DNA of 64,000 bases, from the NCBI RefSeq assembly GCF_000787835.1, contig NZ_BBPP01000019.1:12804-76803 (forward strand), given 5' to 3'. Each line of letters begins with the position of its first letter. Position 1 is the stretch's first letter. The DNA comes from Streptacidiphilus melanogenes. GTDB lineage: Bacteria; Actinomycetota; Actinomycetes; Streptomycetales; Streptomycetaceae. The position numbers and the translations under genes are program-made. A model generated the notes under the pieces. That model had not been told where the DNA came from, searched no databases, and saw only the letters and a program-made list of their open reading frames with translations. This document shows, one piece after another, positions 1 through 10,736 of the stretch.

Positions 1-102
1 CCCGGGACCCACCTCCCCCCGGTCCCGCAGCAGGCCCCGCCCCGCCCGCCGTACGTCGACTCGGCGGCGGAGGAGCTGGACGTGCCGGACTTCCTGAAGT
101 GA
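1..102 (+). CDS. ftsZ: Cell division protein FtsZ, C-terminal tail (partial)
   Basis: Only the last 33 codons are in the window; the reading frame is open from base 1 and stops at TGA 100-102. The tail is proline-rich and ends in EELDVPDFLK, which is the conserved C-terminal peptide of actinobacterial FtsZ. In this family the peptide binds partners such as SepF, which is encoded less than 2 kb downstream. The following genes (pgeF, YggS-type, sepF, yggT, divIVA) are the usual continuation of the actinobacterial dcw cluster. The GTPase domain lies outside the window, so the call rests on the tail motif and synteny. Confidence 0.9.
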   Translation, partial: PGTHLPPVPQQAPPRPPYVDSAAEELDVPDFLK

Positions 103-124
103 TGTCGTTGCTGTAGTCGCACCT

Positions 125-219
125 CCAGGGGCGCGAGCAACCACCCGCTGCGGATGGCCCTGCTCGTTCGGCGAATCGCCGCACACGGTGGCCTGTCGCG
201 CAGTTCCTCGCGCCCCTGG
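125..219. repeat. Long inverted repeat between ftsZ and pgeF
   Basis: CCAGGGGCGCGAG at 125-137 and its exact complement CTCGCGCCCCTGG at 207-219 form 13-bp arms around a loop of about 69 bases. The right arm is part of a 22-base dispersed element (198-219) that recurs at 4185-4206. The structure may end ftsZ transcription or may be a repeat remnant; the sequence alone does not decide. Confidence 0.6.
198..219 (+). repeat. Dispersed intergenic repeat, copy 1
   Basis: The element begins GCGCAGTTCCTCGCGCCCCT and differs from the copy at 4185-4206 at one base in 22. Elements of this type are scattered through intergenic DNA of Streptomyces genomes. Its function is unknown. Confidence 0.6.
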
Positions 220-228
220 GCTGTGCCA

Positions 229-234
229 TAGGCT
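229..234 (+). promoter_or_regulatory. -10-like TAGGCT before pgeF
   Basis: TAGGCT lies 6 bases upstream of the pgeF ATG, at the distance expected if transcription starts at the start codon. There is no Shine-Dalgarno sequence. A good -35 was not found. Confidence 0.5.
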
Positions 235-240
235 GATCCC

Positions 241-972
241 ATGATCGGCCAGCGGATTGACCTGGGGCATGGAGTCCACGTCGCCTTCACCGACCGGTGG
301 GGCGGGGTGAGTGCGGAGCCCTACGCCGAGTTGAATCTCGGGGGCGCGGTGGGCGACGACCCGCTCGCGGTCCGGGAGAACCGGAAGCTCGCAGCGAACG
401 CGCTCGGGATCGACCCGGCGGACGTGGTCTGGATGAACCAGGTCCACGGCGCCGAAGGCTTCATCGCGGGTGGGCGCCAGGCGGACGGCGAGGCGCCGAG
501 CGTCGACGCCGTGGCGACCCGGGTGCCCGGACTCGCTCTCGCGGTGCTCACCGCGGACTGCGCGCCGATCCTCCTCGCCGACCCCGAGGCCGGCGTCATC
601 GGCGCCGCGCACGTCGGGCGGCCGGGGCTCGCCAAGGGGGTCGCCGACACCGTCGTCGCGCTGATGCGCGAACTCGGAGCCACCCGCATCGAGGCGACAA
701 TCGGGCCGAGCGTGTGCGGACGGTGCTACGAGGTGCCGGCGGCGCTCCGGGCCGAGGTGGCCGCCGGGACGCCGGAGGCGTACGCCGAGACCAGCCGGGG
801 GACGCCGGCCCTCGACATCCCCGCCGGGGTCCGCGCCCAACTTGCCCTTCGCGGGGTGACCGTGCGCAGGGACCAGCACATCTGCACCCTCGAGTCCGAG
901 GACCACTTCTCCTACCGGCGGGCGTCGCGGACCGGGCGCCTGGCGAGCTACGTCTGGCTGGATTCCAAGTGA
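241..972 (+). CDS. pgeF: Peptidoglycan editing factor PgeF / YfiH-family multicopper-like hydrolase
   Basis: This 243-residue protein belongs to the YfiH/PgeF family (laccase-domain or polyphenol oxidase family in older annotation). Members act in the cytoplasm; E. coli PgeF removes wrongly incorporated L-Ser from muropeptide precursors, and other members show purine nucleoside or adenosine deaminase activity. The expected metal-site residues are visible: His69 in MNQVHGAEG, Cys107 in TADCAP and His124 in AAHVGRPG, followed by IGPSVCGRCYEV at 154-165. Length is normal for the family. It sits directly after ftsZ and overlaps the next gene by 4 bases, which fits a role in wall growth. The start is likely leaderless because TAGGCT precedes the ATG by 6 bases. 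Confidence 0.92.
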   Translation: MIGQRIDLGHGVHVAFTDRWGGVSAEPYAELNLGGAVGDDPLAVRENRKLAANALGIDPADVVWMNQVHGAEGFIAGGRQADGEAPSVDAVATRVPGLALAVLTADCAPILLADPEAGVIGAAHVGRPGLAKGVADTVVALMRELGATRIEATIGPSVCGRCYEVPAALRAEVAAGTPEAYAETSRGTPALDIPAGVRAQLALRGVTVRRDQHICTLESEDHFSYRRASRTGRLASYVWLDSK

Positions 973-1724
973 CAAATCTGACATCAGCGGAGCGTCTGGG
1001 CTTTTCGGATCGCCTGGCTGAACTCCGGACAAACCTCGCCGCAGTGGAGGCGCGCATCGGCGCGGCCTGCGCGGCCGCCGGGCGCCGGCGCGAGGAGGTC
1101 ACCCTGGTGGTGGTCACGAAGACCTACCCGGCCTCCGACACCCGGCTGCTGGCCGAACTCGGGGTGACCGACGTCGCCGAGAACCGCGATCAGGATGCGG
1201 CGCCAAAAGCGGAGGAATGCCGGGATCTGCCACTTGCTTGGCATTTCGTCGGTCAATTGCAGACCAACAAAGTCCGTTCCGTTCTCCGGTACGCCGACCG
1301 TGTGCATTCCGTGGACCGGCCCAGGCTTGTCGACGCCCTCTCCGCGGAAGTGGTCAAATCCGGACGGGCCGACCTCGGCTGCCTGATCCAGGTCGGGCTG
1401 GAGTCGGAGACGCCGGAGGGCGCCCATCGGGGCGGGGTCGCGCCGAGTGAGGTCGAGGCGCTGGCGGAGGCCGTAGCGTCCGCTCCTGGCCTGCGACTTG
1501 ACGGTCTGATGGCGGTGGCGCCGCTGGTGGGGCCGTTCGCAGGCGACGCACGCCGTGCCTTCGGCCGTCTCGCGGAAATCGCATCCCGCGTACGCGAGAC
1601 CCATCCTGCTGCCACGATGGTCTCTGCCGGGATGTCAGGAGACCTGGAAGAAGCCATTGCTGCGGGTGCGACACACGTACGCATCGGTACGGCGGTACTG
1701 GGTGCGCGGCCGACGCTCCGGTAA
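969..1724 (+). CDS. YggS/ProSC-family PLP homeostasis protein
   Basis: This 251-residue cytoplasmic protein is of the YggS/YlmE/ProSC family, which binds pyridoxal 5-phosphate in a single TIM-barrel domain and helps control the cell's PLP and amino-acid pools. The PLP-binding lysine is Lys51 in [11 protein letters not shown], and the C-terminal [12 protein letters not shown] and [11 protein letters not shown] motifs form the phosphate-binding end. GTG 969 was chosen because it overlaps the pgeF stop by 4 bases (GTGA) and gives the usual family length; the frame is open further upstream only as a shadow of pgeF. Its place between pgeF and sepF is the standard actinobacterial arrangement. Confidence 0.9.
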   Translation: MTNLTSAERLGFSDRLAELRTNLAAVEARIGAACAAAGRRREEVTLVVVTKTYPASDTRLLAELGVTDVAENRDQDAAPKAEECRDLPLAWHFVGQLQTNKVRSVLRYADRVHSVDRPRLVDALSAEVVKSGRADLGCLIQVGLESETPEGAHRGGVAPSEVEALAEAVASAPGLRLDGLMAVAPLVGPFAGDARRAFGRLAEIASRVRETHPAATMVSAGMSGDLEEAIAAGATHVRIGTAVLGARPTLR

Positions 1725-1852
1725 CGTCACCGGTTAGAAGATCAGACCGGAGAACAAATCCGGACATTCCAGAAACTCTCCGGGCGACCGGAGGGGAACC
1801 GTGGATCGTAGTACCTCCCGGACCGATCCACCACAGAGCGGAGGACAGGAGT

Positions 1853-2452
1853 ATGGCCGGCGCAATGCGCAAGATGGCGGTCTACCTCGGTCTCGTGGAG
1901 GACGATGGCTACGACGCCCAGGGCTACGACCCGGACGACGACTACGACCACGAGCCCGAGCCGCTGAGGACCGGACAGACCGAGGAGGTCCGTCGTCCGG
2001 CCGCGCCCGTGGCCGCCCCGGTCGCCGCCGCTCCGGTGGCCGCCTCGGCGGTCGTCGCCCCGATGCGGGCGCCCGAACCGCGCATCGCGCCAGTGGCGTC
2101 CATCACACCCGAACGTCGTCTCGTCGAGAAGAGCGCCCCGGTGATCACGTCCAAGACCGCGTCGGAGCGGGAGCCGTACCGCATCACCACGCTGCATCCG
2201 CGAACCTACAACGAGGCCCGTACCATCGGGGAACACTTCCGCGAGAACACCCCTGTGATCATGAATCTCACGGAGATGGACGACACGGACGCCAAGCGCC
2301 TCGTAGACTTCGCGGCTGGACTCGTCTTCGGGCTTCACGGCAGCATCGAGCGCGTGACGCAGAAGGTGTTCCTGCTGTCTCCTGCTAACGTCGATGTAAC
2401 GGCGGAGGACAAGGCACGGATCGCCGAAGGCGGGTTCTTCAACCAGAGCTGA
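1853..2452 (+). CDS. sepF: Cell division protein SepF
   Basis: SepF is a cytoplasmic, membrane-tethered partner of FtsZ that anchors and bundles FtsZ filaments at the septum. The 199-residue product starts with a short amphipathic segment ([17 protein letters not shown]) that fits membrane binding, followed by an acidic and Ala/Pro-rich linker to about residue 105. The SepF fold spans about 110-190 and includes [12 protein letters not shown] and IMNLTEMDD. The ATG at 1853 has a strong ribosome site (GGAGGACAGGAG) just upstream. The gene lies 128 bases after the YggS-type gene and 27 bases before yggT, in the conserved division cluster. Confidence 0.95.
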   Translation: MAGAMRKMAVYLGLVEDDGYDAQGYDPDDDYDHEPEPLRTGQTEEVRRPAAPVAAPVAAAPVAASAVVAPMRAPEPRIAPVASITPERRLVEKSAPVITSKTASEREPYRITTLHPRTYNEARTIGEHFRENTPVIMNLTEMDDTDAKRLVDFAAGLVFGLHGSIERVTQKVFLLSPANVDVTAEDKARIAEGGFFNQS

Positions 2453-2479
2453 CAGGCATGAAGGGCGAGGGGAGACACG

Positions 2480-2764
2480 GTGAGCGTTGTATGGCAGGTG
2501 CTGTACATCGTGCTGATGTGTTTCTTCGTCCTGCTCCTGGCCCGCATGGTGATGGACTGGGTCCAGTTCTTCGCTCGCGACTGGCGGCCAGGGCGGGCCA
2601 TGGTCGTCCTGCTCGAGAGCATCTACACCGTCACGGATCCGCCGCTCAAGTTGTTGCGGCGGTGGATCCCTCCGGTGCGGATCGGGGGAGCGGCCCTCGA
2701 TCTTGCCTTCATGCTGCTGATCATCATTGTGTTGATCTTGATCCAGGTCGTGGGGGCGCTGTGA
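2480..2764 (+). CDS. YggT-family integral membrane protein
   Basis: This 94-residue protein has two hydrophobic segments (about 5-25 and 71-92) around a short loop containing PGRAMVVLLESIYTVTDPPL, which is the typical YggT (CCB3/YggT) pattern. Members are found beside sepF in most actinobacteria and are thought to act in membrane or division processes, though the biochemical role is not settled. The GTG at 2480 has GGGGAG upstream and follows the sepF stop by 27 bases, so it is probably read on the same transcript. Confidence 0.85.
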   Translation: MSVVWQVLYIVLMCFFVLLLARMVMDWVQFFARDWRPGRAMVVLLESIYTVTDPPLKLLRRWIPPVRIGGAALDLAFMLLIIIVLILIQVVGAL

Positions 2765-2810
2765 CCGACGCAGACGCCCGGCTGTCCGACGATCACGTTG
2801 AGGTGAAGAA

Positions 2811-4061
2811 ATGGCATTGACCCCCGAGGACGTTCGGAACAAGCAGTTCACGACCGTCCGCCTCCGCGAAGGCTATGACGAGGACGAGGTCGACGCCTTC
2901 CTCGACGAGGTGGAAGGCGAGCTGACCCGCCTCCTGCGCGAGAACGAGGACCTGCGCGCCAAGCTGGCCGCGGCGACCCGTGCCGCCGCCCAGGCGCAGA
3001 ACCAGCAGAACATGCGCAAGGAGCTGCCCGGCCCGCAGGACGGTCCGCAGCAGCAGCGCCCCGGCGCGCCCGTGCCCGCTGCCATATCCGGCCCGCCGGT
3101 TCCGCAGCAGGGGATGCCCCAGCAGGGCATGCCGCCGCAGGGGATGCCGCAGCCCGGTATGCCGCAGGGCATGCAGCCCGGCATGCAGGGCATGCAGCCC
3201 GGTATGCCGCAGCAGGGCATGCCGCCGCACATGCAGCAGCAGATGGGCGGTCACCCCGGTCAGCCCGCGCTCCCCGGCCCCGGTGGCCCGGGCGGCCCGC
3301 AGCTGCAGCCGGCTCCGCAGATGGGCGGCCCCATGGGCGGCCACACCATGGGCGGCGGTCTCGCCCCCATGCAGCAGCCGCAGCCGATGATGCCGCAGCA
3401 GCAGAACAACGACTCCGCTGCGCGCGTCCTCGCCCTGGCCCAGCAGACCGCCGACCAGGCGATCGCCGAGGCCCGTTCCGAGGCCAACAAGATCGTCGGC
3501 GAGGCCCGCAGCCGCGCCGAGGGTCTGGAGCGCGACGCCCGCGCCAAGGCGGACGCGCTGGAGCGGGACGCCCAGGAGAAGCACCGCGTCGCGATGGGCT
3601 CCCTGGAGTCCGCGCGTGCCACGCTGGAGCGCAAGGTCGAGGACCTGCGGGCGTTCGAGCGTGAGTACCGCACGCGTCTGAAGTCCTACCTGGAGACGCA
3701 GCTGCGCCAGTTGGAGTCCCAGGCGGACGACAGCCTCGCGCCGCCGCGGACCCCGGCCACGGCCTCGCTCCCGCCGGCTGCTCCCCTGCCCCAGCCCGCG
3801 ATGAGCCCGGTCGGCGCCTCCCCGATGAGTGCGGGTGGCCCCTCCTTCGGTGGCAACCAGACGTTCGGTGGCCAGCAGTCCTTCGGCGGCGGCCAGAACG
3901 GCCCGTCGTTCGGCGGCAACGCGTTCCAGCCGGCCGGCGGCCAGCCGACGCCTCCGGCGGCGATGACGCAGCCGATGGCCGCGGTCCGTCCGCAGCCCCC
4001 GCTGCAGCAGGCGCCCCAGCCGATGCGCGGGTTCCTGATCGACCAGGACGACGAGAACTAG
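2811..4061 (+). CDS. divIVA: Polar growth protein DivIVA
   Basis: DivIVA marks the hyphal tip and directs polar wall growth in streptomycetes. The 416-residue protein has the conserved N-terminal domain (ALTPEDVRNKQFTTVRLREGYDEDEVDAFLDEV begins at residue 2, shown here only by its ends ALTPEDVRNKQF and EDEVDAFLDEV). A long Pro/Gln/Gly/Met-rich spacer follows (about 68-198), with many GMPQ-type repeats. A charged coiled coil rich in Ala, Glu and Arg covers about 200-300, and a Gly/Ser/Phe-rich low-complexity tail ends in GFLIDQDDEN. The start ATG is preceded by GAGGTGAAGAA. A strong terminator follows at 4081-4118, closing the division cluster. Confidence 0.95.
   Translation: MALTPEDVRNKQFTTVRLREGYDEDEVDAFLDEVEGELTRLLRENEDLRAKLAAATRAAAQAQNQQNMRKELPGPQDGPQQQRPGAPVPAAISGPPVPQQGMPQQGMPPQGMPQPGMPQGMQPGMQGMQPGMPQQGMPPHMQQQMGGHPGQPALPGPGGPGGPQLQPAPQMGGPMGGHTMGGGLAPMQQPQPMMPQQQNNDSAARVLALAQQTADQAIAEARSEANKIVGEARSRAEGLERDARAKADALERDAQEKHRVAMGSLESARATLERKVEDLRAFEREYRTRLKSYLETQLRQLESQADDSLAPPRTPATASLPPAAPLPQPAMSPVGASPMSAGGPSFGGNQTFGGQQSFGGGQNGPSFGGNAFQPAGGQPTPPAAMTQPMAAVRPQPPLQQAPQPMRGFLIDQDDEN
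3112..3250 (+). repeat. GMPQ-type repeat tract inside divIVA
   Basis: The DNA repeats units related to CAGGGCATGCCGCAG and encodes runs of GMPQQ, GMPPQ, GMPQP and GMQPG in the spacer between the two DivIVA structural regions. The tract is in frame. Such tracts tend to change length between strains by slippage or recombination. Confidence 0.8.
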
Positions 4062-4080
4062 AGTCTCGCCGACCAGCGGA

Positions 4081-4118
4081 AGGCCCCTGGACCGGGAAAC
4101 CGGTGCAGGGGCCTTTGC
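4081..4118 (+). terminator. Terminator after divIVA
   Basis: AGGCCCCTG (4081-4089) pairs with CAGGGGCCT (4106-4114), and inside it ACCGG and CCGGT pair around a GAAA loop (4091-4104). A short T-containing run, TTTGCCTTT, follows. It lies 19 bases after the divIVA stop. Confidence 0.85.
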
Positions 4119-4163
4119 CTTTCCGCTCCACCCTGTGCGGGCGGACGGTCCTGGTTCGGCGCT

Positions 4164-4742
4164 CTACCTCGTGCCTGGTCGGGCGCGCAGTTCCCCGCGC
4201 CCCTGGTGGAAAACCACCACGCCTGCCAAGCCGTCCACGTCAAGGACGGCCGAACCGTCGGTGACGAGTACCGCGTCGAGGGGGCCGAGGCGGGCGCCGT
4301 CCAGCGTGGCGCTGCCCTCGAAGACGATCGCGAGAGTGGTGCCGGTCAGCGGGGTCGGGTCCGTCACGAACGTGACGTCCGCGGAGACCAGGCCGCGGCG
4401 GGTCATCACGTTGAAGTCGACCAGCGGGCCGCCGAGGAGGCGGCACCCCGTCGTCGCGTCGCCGGAGAAGGCGAACGGCCGGAACCGCTCCGCGACGACG
4501 GTCAGGGCGCCGTCGACGGTGAGGGCCATGCCCTCGCCCTGGACGACGGAGATGACGCGGTCGATGCCCTCGAAGGTCGAGAACGGCCCGCCGGAGGCGA
4601 CGTCGGCGAGGGAGACCCGCCAGTCGAAGTCCGCGGTGCCCGCCCCTGACGGCGACGACGCGACCTCGCGGGTCACGCCGCCGCCGTTCTTCCAGGGACT
4701 GGCCACACGGTCGGCCGCGCGCAGTACCTGAAGAGTCGTCAT
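4164..4742 (-). CDS. hutD: HutD-family protein
   Basis: The 192-residue product matches the HutD family, a double-stranded beta-helix (cupin-like) protein often associated with histidine utilisation; its exact role is not established, although a regulatory part in urocanate or histidine catabolism has been proposed. Family features seen are the N-terminal PWKNGGGVTREV near residue 16, FDWRVSLADVASGGPFSTFEGIDRV (around 41-65, given by its ends FDWRVSL and FEGIDRV) and FNVMTRRG. The ATG at 4742 is 2 bases after the ileS stop, so translation is probably coupled to ileS. The last codons (QGRGELRARP) are made by a dispersed repeat element, so the native end may have been altered. No other hut gene is nearby. 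Confidence 0.85.
   Translation of the reverse strand: MTTLQVLRAADRVASPWKNGGGVTREVASSPSGAGTADFDWRVSLADVASGGPFSTFEGIDRVISVVQGEGMALTVDGALTVVAERFRPFAFSGDATTGCRLLGGPLVDFNVMTRRGLVSADVTFVTDPTPLTGTTLAIVFEGSATLDGARLGPLDAVLVTDGSAVLDVDGLAGVVVFHQGRGELRARPGTR
4185..4206 (+). repeat. Dispersed intergenic repeat, copy 2, inside the 3' end of hutD
   Basis: This copy begins GCGCAGTTCCCCGCGCCCCT and matches 198-219 at 21 of 22 bases. It lies within the last codons of hutD on the opposite strand and encodes the GRGELRA part of that protein's C-terminus. Confidence 0.65.
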
Positions 4743-4744
4743 CC

Positions 4745-7888
<3,144 letters not shown>

Positions 7889-7890
7889 GA

Positions 7891-8174
7891 TTCCTCCGGC
7901 GGAACTGCGAAACAGCTGTCTCCGACGGAGGGACGAGGCGACGTGCGCCCCGCGGTACCACCCTCCTTGGCCGCACGTACGGGCATGCGGCCCCCTCATT
8001 GGGGTCAGCGGCCGGTTCTACTCCACCTGGCCGACGGCCCGGTGTTTCCTCCGACGGCTCCGGGGTGATCTTCCCGCTGCGCACGCCCCCGGGCTTCCAC
8101 CGTCCCCGGGTCTCTCCTGGCTGCGTTCGGCGGTACTCGTCCCCATCCACGCCTTGCTGCGGAAGAAGTCTATA
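7891..8174 (-). promoter_or_regulatory. T-box riboswitch leader of ileS
   Basis: On the minus strand the leader carries AGGGTGGTACCGCGG (complement of 7950-7964), an exact T-box sequence that pairs its TGG bulge with the acceptor end of uncharged tRNA. A likely specifier codon ATC for isoleucine lies in GAAGATCACC (complement of 8067-8069). The Shine-Dalgarno GGAGGAA (complement of 7891-7897) follows within 60 bases of the T-box and no U-tract terminator is present, so control is probably at translation start, as described for actinobacterial ileS T-boxes. A -10-like TATAGACT lies at 8174-8167. The 5' limit is estimated. Confidence 0.88.
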
Positions 8175-8546
8175 GGGATCGCCGCCGTGATTGCGCGCCC
8201 CATACACGCGCGCCCCCGCGCGCCCCCTGTGAGGTGACGCGCCGGTAACGGACACACCGGGCGATTATCGCGTCACGTTCTGGGCACAACTCCTTTCGTC
8301 CAGTCGTCCTACATGCTGCAGAACCACGCGGCCCGGGCAACCGCACTGGTGCAGCCAGGCGAGTGGAAAGGCGTACTCCGGTATGTCCCGTTGTGGTGGC
8401 ATTCGCCACGGTTTATCGTTCCGGCACCGACAGAAGGCCGGTCAGTCATGCACGAAGGGGTCGAGGGAATGGCGGACAAGGCAAGCAGCCGAGCTGGCGG
8501 GACACGCCGCGCCGGAGTGTCCGTGGGCGACCCGGGGGAGAGCATC
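8175..8546. other. Divergent intergenic region between ileS leader and dksA-like gene
   Basis: No gene is supported here. The segment has an 11-base palindrome GCGATTATCGC (8261-8271) inside a wider pair of arms TGACGCG (8235-8241) and CGCGTCA (8269-8275), and a small hairpin GTGGC/GCCAC (8396-8409). TTTATC at 8412-8417 could be a -10 for the plus-strand gene. Two in-frame ATG codons (8448 and 8469) could extend that gene into this segment. Confidence 0.4.
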
Positions 8547-9011
8547 GTGACGCGCAACAAGACCACCGCCGCCACCCGGACGACGCACCAGGCCACGGGC
8601 GCGCGTCTGGACCCGGCCGCGCTCCCGGTCCGCCCCGGCGAGGACCCGTGGACGGCCGAGGAGGTGATGGAGCTCCAGTCCGAGCTCACCGCCGAGGCGG
8701 CCGAGCTGAGGGCCGAGATCCACACGGCCGAGGAGGCCGTCAGCGGCCTGATGCGGGACTCCGGCGACGGCGCGGGCGACGACCAGGTCGACGCCGGCAC
8801 CAAGAACATCTCGCGCGAGCACGAGCTGTCGCTGGCCGCCAACGCCCGCGACATGCTCGCCCAGACCGAGCGCGCGCTGCTGCGCATGGCCGGACCGCAG
8901 TTCGGGCTCTGCGAGTCCTGCGGCAAGGCGATCGGCAAGGCGCGCGTGCAGGCCTTCCCGCGTGCCACTCTCTGCGTCGAGTGCAAGCAGAAGCAGGAAC
9001 GCCGCTACTGA
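8547..9011 (+). CDS. TraR/DksA-family zinc-finger protein
   Basis: The product (154 residues from GTG 8547) ends in a C4 zinc finger, CESCGKAI then CVECKQ, about residues 122-146, preceded by a helical coiled-coil region rich in Glu and Ala. This is the TraR/DksA (DnaK-suppressor) family, whose members bind RNA polymerase or act as small regulators; the actinobacterial members next to ileS are not well characterised. GTG 8547 was chosen because GGGGGAG lies 6 bases upstream. In-frame ATG codons at 8448 and 8469 would give up to 187 residues, so the start is not certain. A strong hairpin follows the stop. Confidence 0.85.
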   Translation: MTRNKTTAATRTTHQATGARLDPAALPVRPGEDPWTAEEVMELQSELTAEAAELRAEIHTAEEAVSGLMRDSGDGAGDDQVDAGTKNISREHELSLAANARDMLAQTERALLRMAGPQFGLCESCGKAIGKARVQAFPRATLCVECKQKQERRY

Positions 9012-9020
9012 GCGGTAAGG

Positions 9021-9062
9021 CGCCGTCCCCGGGTGCGGCCCCACACCGCGCCCGGGGCGTCG
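9021..9062 (+). terminator. Hairpin after the dksA-like gene
   Basis: CGCCGTCCCCGGGTGCGG pairs with CCGCGCCCGGGGCGTCG with only a few mismatches around a CCCCACA loop. It lies 10 bases after the stop and in front of lspA. There is no U-tract, which is common for terminators in this group. Confidence 0.7.
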
Positions 9063-9063
9063 C

Positions 9064-9699
9064 GTGCCGTACCCTCGACGGCGACAGCCCAACCGATACG
9101 GTCACGCGGAGCGCATCATCAGTACCCAGGGTCACCAGAACGCCGAGGCTGCCGCTCCCGCCTCGGGCGAGGACGAGACGGTCGAGACGGTGGAGCCGAC
9201 GCCGGTCGTGAAGAAGCGCCGTATCGGCGTCCTGCTGAGCGTCGCGCTGCTCGCCTACCTGCTCGACCTCGGCAGCAAGCTGCTGGTCGTGTCCCAGCTG
9301 GAGCACAAGGACGCCATCCGGCTGATCGGCGACTGGGTCCAGCTCACCGTCATCCGCAACCCCGGCGCGGCCTTCGGCATGGGCGCGGCGCTGACCGTGG
9401 TGTTCACGCTCATCGCGACCACCGTCATCGTCGTGATCATCCGGCTGTCGCGACGCCTCTACAGCCTGCCCTGGGCGATCGCGCTCGGCCTGCTGCTCGG
9501 CGGCGCCTTCGGGAACCTGACCGACCGCATCGTCCGCTCGCCGGGCCTGTTCCGCGGCGCGGTCGTCGACTTCATCTCGGTCAAGCACTTCGCGGTCTTC
9601 AACCTGGCCGACTCGGCGATCGTCTGCGGCGGCATCCTGGTGGTGCTCCTCTCCTTCCTGGGCACCAACCCGGACGGCACGGTCCACCGCGACAAGTGA
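9064..9699 (+). CDS. lspA: Lipoprotein signal peptidase (signal peptidase II)
   Basis: LspA is a membrane aspartyl protease that cuts the signal peptide of prolipoproteins. The catalytic motifs are GNLTDRI and FNLADSAIV, each with its aspartate, and the conserved NPGAAFG is also present. Four membrane segments cover the region from about residue 58 on. The N-terminal 50 residues are acidic and non-membrane, as in other streptomycete LspA proteins, which share an AERII-type segment. The only upstream in-frame start is GTG 9064; no ATG, GTG, TTG or CTG occurs again until GTG 9190, so the true start is uncertain. A terminator hairpin lies at 9743-9774. Confidence 0.92.
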   Translation: MPYPRRRQPNRYGHAERIISTQGHQNAEAAAPASGEDETVETVEPTPVVKKRRIGVLLSVALLAYLLDLGSKLLVVSQLEHKDAIRLIGDWVQLTVIRNPGAAFGMGAALTVVFTLIATTVIVVIIRLSRRLYSLPWAIALGLLLGGAFGNLTDRIVRSPGLFRGAVVDFISVKHFAVFNLADSAIVCGGILVVLLSFLGTNPDGTVHRDK

Positions 9700-9742
9700 G
9701 CGGCCGCAGGCGACGCCCGCACCGACGGGCATGAGCAGGTAG

Positions 9743-9774
9743 GAAGGGGCGTCCGGCTCGGCCGGGCGCCCTTC
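9743..9774 (+). terminator. Terminator after lspA
   Basis: GAAGGGGCGTCCGGC and GCCGGGCGCCCTTC form a near-perfect stem around TCG, with one bulged base. It ends 44 bases past the lspA stop. Confidence 0.75.
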
Positions 9775-9784
9775 GTCGATACGG

Positions 9785-9790
9785 CATACT
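9785..9790 (+). promoter_or_regulatory. -10-like CATACT before rluD
   Basis: CATACT ends 7 bases before GTG 9798. That spacing suits a leaderless transcript and supports GTG 9798 over GTG 9792 as the rluD start. Confidence 0.45.
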
Positions 9791-9797
9791 CGTGACG

Positions 9798-10736
9798 GTG
9801 AGCACCGTTCCCCAGATCCGCGCCCTGCCCGTGCCCGACGGCCTCGAGGGCGAGCGTGTCGACGCCGCGATCGCCCGCATGTTCGGCTTCTCCCGCACGA
9901 AGGCTGCCGAGTTGGCCGCCGAGGGCAAGGTCACCGTGGACGGTGCCGAGGTCGGCAAGTCCGAGCGGGTCACCGCCGGGGCCTGGCTGGAGGTCGAGAT
10001 CCCCGCCCCGCCGGCGCCGGTGCAGGTCGTCGCCGAGAAGATCGACGACATGAAGATCGTCTACGACGACGAGCACTTCGTCCTCGTCGACAAGCCGGTG
10101 GGCGTCGCCGCGCACCCGAGCCCGGGCTGGACCGGCCCCACCGTCATCGGCGGCCTCGCCGGGGCCGGCTACCGCATCTCCACCTCCGGCGCCGCCGAGC
10201 GCCAGGGCGTGGTGCACCGCCTGGACGTCGGCACCTCCGGCCTGATGGTCGTCGCCAAGTCCGAGCAGGCCTACACCTCGCTCAAGCAGCAGTTCCGCGA
10301 CCGGGTCCCGGAGAAGCGCTACAACGCCCTGGTCCAGGGCCACCCGGATCCGCTGTCCGGCACCGTCGACGCCCCGATCGACCGTCACCCCAGCCACGAC
10401 TGGAAGTGGGCCGTGGTCGCGGGCGGCAAGCCGTCCGTCACCCACTACGACCTGATCGAGGCCTACCGCGCGGCCTCGCTGCTGGACATCAAGCTGGAGA
10501 CGGGCCGTACCCACCAGATCCGCGTCCACATGTCGGCGCTGCGCCACCCCTGCGTCGGCGACACCACCTACGGTGCCGACCCGACGCTGGCCAAGCGCCT
10601 CGGCCTGACCCGCCAGTGGCTGCACGCCGTCTCGCTCGGCTTCGAGCACCCGGCGACGGGGGAGTGGGTCGAGTTCCGCAGCGAGTACCCGGCCGACCTG
10701 GCCCGCGCTCTGGAGATCATCAGTGCCGAGAGCTGA
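9798..10736 (+). CDS. rluD: RluA/RluD-family rRNA pseudouridine synthase
   Basis: The 312-residue enzyme converts uridines of 23S rRNA to pseudouridine. An N-terminal S4 RNA-binding domain spans about 15-75 ([20 protein letters not shown]), and the catalytic aspartate is Asp143 in [15 protein letters not shown]. The motifs [13 protein letters not shown] and [11 protein letters not shown] are typical of the family. GTG 9798 gives [15 protein letters not shown], like other streptomycete members; GTG 9792 would add two residues. The gene follows lspA, as in many actinobacteria, and overlaps the GNAT gene by 14 bases. Confidence 0.93.
   Translation: MSTVPQIRALPVPDGLEGERVDAAIARMFGFSRTKAAELAAEGKVTVDGAEVGKSERVTAGAWLEVEIPAPPAPVQVVAEKIDDMKIVYDDEHFVLVDKPVGVAAHPSPGWTGPTVIGGLAGAGYRISTSGAAERQGVVHRLDVGTSGLMVVAKSEQAYTSLKQQFRDRVPEKRYNALVQGHPDPLSGTVDAPIDRHPSHDWKWAVVAGGKPSVTHYDLIEAYRAASLLDIKLETGRTHQIRVHMSALRHPCVGDTTYGADPTLAKRLGLTRQWLHAVSLGFEHPATGEWVEFRSEYPADLARALEIISAES

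Noticed and set aside
1801-2388. Plus-strand frame overlapping sepF in another phase
   Set aside because: Arg/Pro/Gly-rich shadow of sepF; the true frame has a strong Shine-Dalgarno and the SepF domain.
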